Source: Siphonodentalium dalli
Taxonomy: Eukaryota; Mollusca; Scaphopoda; Gadilida; Siphonodentaliidae
Length of the DNA stretch: 64,000 nucleotides
Assembly: GCA_032622095.1 (NCBI GenBank)
Contig: CP136061.1
Location: 86,028,324-86,092,323, forward strand
Direction: 5' to 3'
A model generated the notes under the pieces. That model was not told the origin of the DNA. It saw only the letters and a program-made list of their open reading frames with translations, and searched no databases. The stretch's first letter is position 1. Every line of letters starts with the position of its first letter. Positions 57,546 to 64,000 of this stretch are shown here, piece after piece. A program made the position numbers and the translations under genes.

Positions 57546-59399
57546 ATGGGCGTTTTCAAGCCAGAAATAAATAAATCAATCATTACAAAGGGTTACGATG
57601 TACCCGTAACAGCTAGCTAGCACTAAGGTTAGCACTAAGGCAACTTATCATGACAGACGGGACTAGTAAGAGTTGGTTTATACGCATCAGGTCAGTATTG
57701 AAAAGATTCAACCAGTATACATCTTACACACCGTATATACGTAACGTGCTAACAACGCAAGAAAACCATACACCAATTCTGCATGGTAATAACTATACCG
57801 AGTTCACTGTAAAGTCATTCCTCTCAATGATAAAGCTACACGACAACTCAACTAGCAAATGCCATCTGTTGTGGGAATTTAGAATAGGTTCACCTATATA
57901 TACGGCCACAACAAGCCATAGTGAAAGTTTGGCACATGACCGACACATATGTTCTACAATATAATATTTACACCCCCACATGCATTCGTATTGTGGAACA
58001 TGAATGCAGGACGTTGGTTGGTCGAAATTACGTCACTTGACGTCGCGCGCTGACCCCAACTTGCATCCATTTTTGTGTATACGCAACTTGCACCGAGCCA
58101 CGATAATAACGTTGGTAATAGGCGCTTAAAACTCTTTTAATTTGCCAGTTAACTCGATTAAGAGTGGATCTATCTTGTTGTATTGCACACTGTGTGACAA
58201 CTAAAAGTCAAAGATGCAAATTTAGAGGAAATACTACCAGCATCAATTAACGAAACCAATGACATTAAACAAACAGGTATACTGACACAATTAACAATAG
58301 ACTGTACCAAATTAGAACATAATCTCAATAGAGGGAGAGAGAGATATTGTTTATTCATCCAATGAATAAGATATATATTATACATGTACATACTTATTGA
58401 ATTATTTACACAAGAGAGGTAATATACGGTACATTCGCCAATATTTGGATGCATATACACCGCAAAGCAAATAAATGCATATACCTCATTGAGGTATCCG
58501 ATATGGAAACAGATGTTCCCATCAACAATATTAACCAGAACATAGGGTGAAAATAAACAGCATACATCGCTTGAAAAGACGATATTCATTACACAACAGT
58601 TCAATTTGCATTGGGAGACAACCGTCAATGCAGTATGCAAGGAATGTATCGGTTTTCATGTTGTCAAGAAAGATAAAAGTTTCAATTCCAAATATGTCAA
58701 TAAACGAATACCAAAATGCGTTTCGGTCATCAGCGCAAACTCACATGCTCACTCCAGATACCGATGAAACGAAAGATTTGAATATGTGTAGAAGCGACTA
58801 CACTGAGCGTCATCATTATAAGTGGTTTTAGTCAAAATATTGGCCACCTTAGTACATATTGGATAATAATCTGGTTCTTTTCGAAAGAGCTGCCAAAGTT
58901 TTCACAAAGACTGGATGTCGGGTTTTACCTTGAAGAGAAATGATAGAGAATCGCCTCTGTGATCACACTGACTCACCTCGCGTGGTGTGAACCGGAAAGA
59001 AACCAGTTTCTGCAAAATATAGAAGATAATGGTATAAATTGAACCCATGGGGAATATCAGAAATATCTTTCAGAAATCCTTTCATCGGGTGATCGTAGAT
59101 TCGATTCCCATGATAATTGAATAGGAATATGACGCAAGTTAACCAGTGTTAATTGCATACTCTATAGGGGGAAGTCTGTGTAATGACGTGGATAATATGG
59201 TATTACAGCGTTTTGGAATGCGCTGTAAATTCTTAACACACATGAGCACGTTCCAATGTCGTATACTGCATACGTAACAAACCCCACCAAAGTTCACAGC
59301 TACATAAAGCTTTGGGGATAACGATTATTTATTAATAGTGAGAATTCGGTTGAAACAGGCGAACGACAAGCTGAAAAGAAAAACATTTGCGTAGCATGT
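57546..59399. other. No recognisable gene
   Basis: Frames at 57650-57964, 58170-58640 (minus) and 58547-58831 have no recognisable domains. 'GAGAGAGATATTGTTTATTC' at 58341 resembles the tail region seen at 5925 and might be a LINE 3' end on the minus strand, but this is weak. Confidence 0.4.
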
Positions 59400-60072
59400 C
59401 AGTAACTCTCAACTTTGGAAATCTGAATAATACCCAAATGTGAGACTTCCTCGGCGTTAGCGAGAGGTCTGTGTCCGAGTTCCCATGATTCTATCCTCAG
59501 TGTAACGCCGGATTTGGAAGTTACCAAATACAACAACTTTGCTTTTCTCGTGTGAACTCGAAGCACCACTTTAAACTATAATTGTAACATATTTTGAGAA
59601 GTCTAAGGAGACCTCCATCGGTGAATGAAAAAAGCGTAATGTTATCCGTCGTCGCAGGTGACGAACATATGAAGGCCATCACGCAAATCTGACAGAGATG
59701 CCACAAGTTCACCAGTAAAGACATGTTGAAGGCATGTACTGGCGTTGGGTCACTTTTGAATATGGTACGATAAAACCCTTCTTCTTAGCGGGAGGGATTT
59801 GGATTACAGTGGATATGTGTTAACATTGACGAGTATAATATTAATAAATTCCGTGGAGCGTTCAGAATATGTTCATTCACAACATTGTCAATTTCAGCGG
59901 CCTTATGGCGCTTGAGGCATTTAAGAGTCGCGGTTAATTCGTCCATGTAGACTACACCCGTGAGACAAGTGTCCTCGCCATTAGGGTGGTTACTGTTGAG
60001 TAGAATGTTAACCTGTGAGTAAATACGCTGTTCAAAGTTCGGATCAGAGTGAGCGGTATAGACAGAACACAA
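59400..60072 (-). pseudogene. LINE reverse transcriptase fragments, heavily decayed
   Basis: Minus-strand 60072-59785 contains 'MDELTATLKCLKRHKAAEID' and 'NVVNEHILNAPRNLL', the RT entry motif (KAAGxDxxxNE-like with G to E). 59724-59521 contains 'TDNITLFSFTDGGLLRLLKI' and 'CYNYSLKWCFEF', corresponding to the region just after the YADD motif, whose first residues are lost. Around 59420-59500 'SWELGHRPLANAEEVSHLGI' matches the following YLG-type motif. Pieces are in different frames, and the RT motifs A and B between them are not legible. Confidence 0.72.
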
Positions 60073-60780
60073 CGCGCATCTTAATCGAGACTCTTTTATC
60101 GAATGAGTTGCTGATGGCGCAAGGGTACATTTCGCGAGAGCGTAGCTTGAGCGAAATATAACTTTTCGCCGTCCGCAACGAGTTCGATAACAGATTCGAG
60201 ATTATGATGCAAGTTGTGTTCTGTATTTATTCTACACCGTTCAGTCAGATAAGTTCAATCCACGAATGTCACCGCCATTGTTACTATAGCTACCTTTATT
60301 GTGATTTAAGTCTGATAAATAACCAGTAATTATGGGGGGATCGCCGGAAGCGGATGATCGACGTAATGTACGTCATCTTTCTTGGCGACAACGTCAACAA
60401 GAATAGTTCCGGCTTGTATTCCACTAGAGGTATACACTTAATAAATTATATATGTATACAATGGCTGGGATTCCGTAGAATACATGTGCATCGCGTCAAT
60501 GTGTGTGGAATAAATACGTTTATACAACGAGGTAAAGTACATGTAGTGTTGCCAATCTTAATCGAATTCTTATCTTATCTCGATGGTTACAATATTTTAC
60601 ACATTGGAATATATAAAATTTACCACGCTAAGAATCTACTTAGTTTTAATGATACCCAACACGACGAGGGGCTCCTCACACAAATGAAGGATTTCCATAC
60701 AGACTGAACAGATACACTCCCGCGAAATTTTTAATTTCTGTTAACAACAAATTCTGTTATGCTATTTTGTTCTTCCACGA
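60073..60780. other. No recognisable feature
   Basis: The 117-codon frame at 60354-60707 has no known domain and no start context that can be judged. Treated as chance. Confidence 0.4.
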
Positions 60781-61370
60781 GGGACATGACAAACTGTGTG
60801 AAGGGATGCGATGCGAGACAAAATGACAAACAGCGCGACAGAATTTGTAATTGCTTGGGACGGCCGATATCTCGAATAATATATATTATATATTATTGTT
60901 TAATTCAGGCTTGATGCGCCCTTTTGGTATTATAGAAATATATCCTAATATTACTTAAAATATAAGGTCCCGCCATATGGGCGGTCGACTGATAATATAG
61001 TTCTTTCAACAAAAACCATGTTGTGTCGACATTTATGCGAATGTCACACAGCGCGCATGCACAGTTCACTTTGCTGCATGCAGGAGTCAGTATTCATGTA
61101 GAGGAAAAAAAGAGCTAAATCTAAACACAGTTGGTTCATAATATCACGATACAACTCCATTAACGCAATTATATTATGTATGTTCAGTTCCTTTAAATAT
61201 AATACTCTCATTATCCTGATCCTCATGTATAGGGTTCGATTTCAAGCTCGATATTTTCCCCAACTAAATATATTAATCCCGCCACTCATCGGACAACGGA
61301 TATTTCATTATTTGTTCACACAAGTGACCTACCCTGAAATTGTGGGAGTCAAGAGTATGGGACAGCTGTA
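60781..61370. mobile_element. Diverged relative of the 4-kb foldback element (end region)
   Basis: Begins GGGACATGACAAACTGTGTG (compare GGGACATGACAATCTGCGGG at 11551). It carries 'CTTGGGACGGCCGATATCTC' (60858) and further right 'ATTAATCCCGCCACTCATCG' and 'TTCATTATTTG' (61272-61312), the same order as 11550-11780 with extra sequence between. No inverted partner is seen nearby. Confidence 0.75.
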
Positions 61371-61447
61371 GAATTGCGATTTTACAGCGTAAAGCACAGC
61401 ACAAAACAAATTAATAAAGAAATTACCCCAATTAAATGAACACATAT

Positions 61448-61877
61448 GTGACCCGCCATATCAAATCTAGTCGTAAGTCGGGAATTTTTTACCCTGTGCC
61501 AATACATTCTCTTATATATGCGAGTCGACCATAGGTCTCCTCGCATTTATAAGAGAATGCATTGGCCTAACAATTTTTAAAAAATAAATGTTTCTTACAA
61601 TTTTTAGGACATAAAATAAAAAACATCCATTACCCTGCAGGGAGCCCCACACATATATACACGTAGAAGCATATAGAAGAGTGTCGTCTGCTCATGTTTG
61701 TCTGGGGCTCTGTATGGGAGAAATTATAAAATTGTTAAAGAATACAAGAAAATATTATTAAAATTGTAAAAAAAAATTGTTAGGCCAATGCATTCTCTTA
61801 TATGCATATATAAGAGAATGCATTGGCACAGGGTAAACAAATCCCGACTTACGACTGGATTTGATGTGGCGGGTCAC
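61448..61877. mobile_element. 430-bp hairpin-rich MITE, copy 1
   Basis: Ends GTGACCCGCCATATCAAATC and its reverse complement. Terminal inverted repeats of over 100 bp themselves contain the hairpin 'CCAATACATTCTCTTATA..' / '..TATAAGAGAATGCATTGG' at each end. The centre carries 'GGGAGCCCCACACATAT' and 'TGTCTGGGGCTCTGTATGG'. No coding capacity. Confidence 0.9.
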
Positions 61878-62428
61878 TATATGCGAAATTATACGCCATT
61901 ATAAGCGAAACAAGATTTAAAGGTAAAATCAAAGCTCTTTTTGCGTCACCAAATCTGGAACCAATAAGTAGACAGTTATTGTTTACATGCGGCTGTATTC
62001 TGTATACATGTAATTTGACTCAGAAAAAAAAAAACGAATCCCGGGAGAGATATCAGGTTATTGTAGTACTTTTTTGACATTGTTTATTTATATTTATATT
62101 TTGTTTTTCATTTTGTATACATGCAAATACTTTTTTTTTTAAATGCTAAGGGAAAAGTATTACTATATATTTGTTGCGTTATAATACGATTTGTATCGAT
62201 GTAATGCCAAGACTTATATTATATAGAACCTTCCTATAATTTTTAAAGTTGCAATATATTTTGGAGGGGTTGCTAACTAGTTCTTTCCAACATACACCGC
62301 CCCTCGTTGCATCATAAACTATTCCCATTTTAGTAATTATTGTTCGCACCCCTCTCTATGGTTTATAATTAGATAATTTCTAACTGATCTCATCCAAGCT
62401 TCTGACCTGATACCACGTGTTGACATAT
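61878..62428. other. Spacer between two copies of the same MITE
   Basis: AT-rich, no coding signal. Confidence 0.5.
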
Positions 62429-62878
62429 GTGACCCGCCATATCAAATCCAGTCGGAAGTCGGGATTTTTTTTACCCTGTGCCAATGCATTCTCTTATATA
62501 TGCGAGTCGACCATATGTCGCCTCGCATATATAAGAGAATGCATTGGCCTAACAATTTTTTACAATTTTAATAATTTTTTCTTGTATTCTTTAACAATTT
62601 TATAATTTCACCCATACAGAGCCCCAGACAAACATGAGCAGACGACACTCTTCTATATGTATCTATATGTGTGGGGCTCCCTGCAGGGTAATGGATGTTT
62701 TTTATTTTATGTCCTAAAAATTGTAAGAAATTAAAAAAAAAATGATAAAAAATTGTTAGGCCAATGCATTCTCTTATATATGCGAGGCGACCTATGGTCG
62801 ACTCGCATATATCAGAGAATGCATTGGCACAGGGTAAAAAAATCCCGACTTCCGACTGGATTTGATATGGCGGGTCAC
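62429..62878. mobile_element. 450-bp hairpin-rich MITE, copy 2, interior inverted relative to copy 1
   Basis: Same ends (GTGACCCGCCATATCAAATC / reverse complement). The central GAGCCCC...GGGGCTC region is in the opposite orientation to copy 1. The left internal hairpin CCAATGCATTCTCTTATATA..TATATAAGAGAATGCATTGG is perfect over 26 bp per arm. ATAT borders both sides. Confidence 0.92.
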
Positions 62879-62924
62879 ATATTATGTATCAGTACAGGGT
62901 GTGTGGGAGCTGGACCGAAAAAAA

Positions 62925-63025
62925 CTTTAGCCAAAAGTTTAGCCAAATGAAAATTTTATTAGCCAAATGAAAAAAACTTTAGCCAAATGTTTTTTGGCCA
63001 AATTAAAAAACACTTTGGCCAAATT
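62925..63025. repeat. TTTAGCCAAA tandem repeat
   Basis: Six or seven copies of 'TTTAGCCAAATGAAAA' and variants ('TTTGGCCAAATTAAAAAA'). The same motif closes the window at 63970-64000. Confidence 0.88.
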
Positions 63026-63964
63026 AAATCATCGTTTTCTGGTCGGTTCACAATTAATGACTAAAACGTAAAATCTAACAGACACAGGTAAAATACACAA
63101 TAATTTAAATAATTTTGATGAACTAGAAGTATTTTTATATATATAATTTATTAAAAATTTATTAATCTTTATGTGAAAGAGTGATTTGGGGGGGGGGGGG
63201 GGGACCCGGGATTGTCCATTTTAATGTCATTATTTTTTTTATTTATATCAATATCTTTTTTTAAATCATTAAATATTTATCCTTGCGAAAATATCTAAGT
63301 GACATCTGGAAACTAATAACTTATATTATTTACGCCATTATCAAATTACAATCTGTCATAAAAGCATGCATATTATTTTGACTGTATCGGTATTGACGAC
63401 AAATAGCCACAAAATATCTGTCGTGATGAACATTTGGCTGATTAAGCTATTGTCTTACACTTGGTGCTCATAAACCTCGACCATCATAAATACAATGTCA
63501 TCATAAACATGCATTGTGTAGGCGTGCCGTGAGTGACCAGACAGACAATGGGCTGAATGGGGGATTAGGGGATTAAATGTGAAAATTAATAAGGACCGTT
63601 TGCTGCTTCGTGCAGAGTGACGTAATCTTTCTCCAGATTAAAACAGCCTGTTACGAACAAATTGCTTATATACCGGCGTCAATGCACAAAACATTGCTTT
63701 CTTCACATTGTCATAATTGAACCACGGTCGGTTTAATGTCCATGCGTCTTTGAATGTCCGTCTTGTGAAAACTAAAGATGATTGCATATCACTTTGTGAT
63801 CGCTTGGTTGATAGAGTTGTCGATCGGGTTTACCTTTGTACGATATTTCATAAGTACGAAAATAATGAAATACTTTCGTCACCTAACTTCGTCTTGAATG
63901 TCGATCTATTGAGCGCTTTTATTAATTAGCTTTCTGGCTCCATGCTTTTCAGTCTCCATTTGGG
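63026..63964. other. No recognisable gene; 16-base G run
   Basis: Poly(G) at 63188-63203. The frame at 63717-63929 has no known domain. The stretch is bracketed by the TTTAGCCAAA repeat on both sides, so it may be the interior of a larger element. Confidence 0.5.
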
Positions 63965-64000
63965 TTCAAAAAAAGTTTAGCCAAAAGTTTAGCCAAATGA
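63965..64000. repeat. TTTAGCCAAA repeat at window edge
   Basis: 'AAAGTTTAGCCAAAAGTTTA' then 'GCCAAATGA' matches 62928-62960 almost exactly. The array continues beyond the window. Confidence 0.85.

Noticed and set aside
58170-58640. 156-codon minus-strand frame rich in Cys, Ile and Val
   Set aside because: No recognisable domain, AT-driven composition, and it overlaps a possible LINE tail. Not supported as a gene.
59090-59120. GATTCGATTCCC, resembling a tRNA B box
   Set aside because: No A box or cloverleaf could be drawn upstream or around it.
54652-60072. Joining the LINE fragments at 54.6-55.9 kb, 57.4 kb and 59.4-60.1 kb into a single element
   Set aside because: The 57.4-kb piece is on the other strand, and the two minus-strand pieces overlap in RT content (both cover the region around motif C), so they are separate insertions.

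Overview
This is a eukaryotic, AT-rich, intron-scale window dominated by decayed transposable elements, foldback repeats and minisatellites. No bacterial-style operons, rRNA or convincing tRNA genes are visible. The repeat types (modules ending in GTCCCCCGAA, 'GACCTTGACCTT' tracts, 'gggccataactctcgcaaaaa' modules), C2H2 zinc-finger arrays and APE-type LINE remnants resemble a marine mollusc, most likely a bivalve. That is an inference from general knowledge of such genomes, not a database match.

Layout: 0-5.8 kb holds a 150-bp hairpin, two large modular repeats and a TTAA-ended foldback element. 5.9-9.5 kb is a nearly full-coding but dead LINE on the minus strand. 10-16 kb holds GACCTTGACCTT repeats and then the most striking structure: a 4.09-kb palindromic foldback element (11551-15639). 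It carries a head-to-head minisatellite, has an 8-bp target duplication, and sits inside copy 1 of a ~528-bp TTAA-ended element. Empty-site copies of that host element lie at 27146-27673 and 49813-50342. 16-23.3 kb contains tandem duplicated modules (543-bp and 588-bp periods) that carry an X-box-like 14-mer eight times.

24.6-26.7 kb is a plus-strand C2H2 zinc-finger locus (13-finger open frame, decayed fingers on both sides). 29-35 kb has a small foldback element with a target duplication, a dead CR1/jockey-like LINE on the minus strand with an NPGP motif near its N terminus, and another head-to-head minisatellite. 35-45.5 kb is a distinct stretch rich in ACATGTAC and ACCGGTA words with many MITEs (TTA/TAA-type, TA-type, TTAA-type) and no LINE. 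45.5-50.3 kb has a LINE 3' fragment, a 1.85-kb minisatellite and element fragments. 52.3-54.3 kb is a second, minus-strand C2H2 zinc-finger locus. 54.6-60.1 kb holds three more LINE fragments. 60.8-64 kb holds a diverged relative of the 4-kb foldback, two copies of a 430-450-bp hairpin-rich MITE and a TTTAGCCAAA tandem repeat.

The only plausible host protein genes are the two zinc-finger frames, and both are surrounded by decaying fingers. Everything else is best read as intergenic repeat landscape whose nested insertions give a relative order of events. The many palindromes also make this a region where assembly should be verified.
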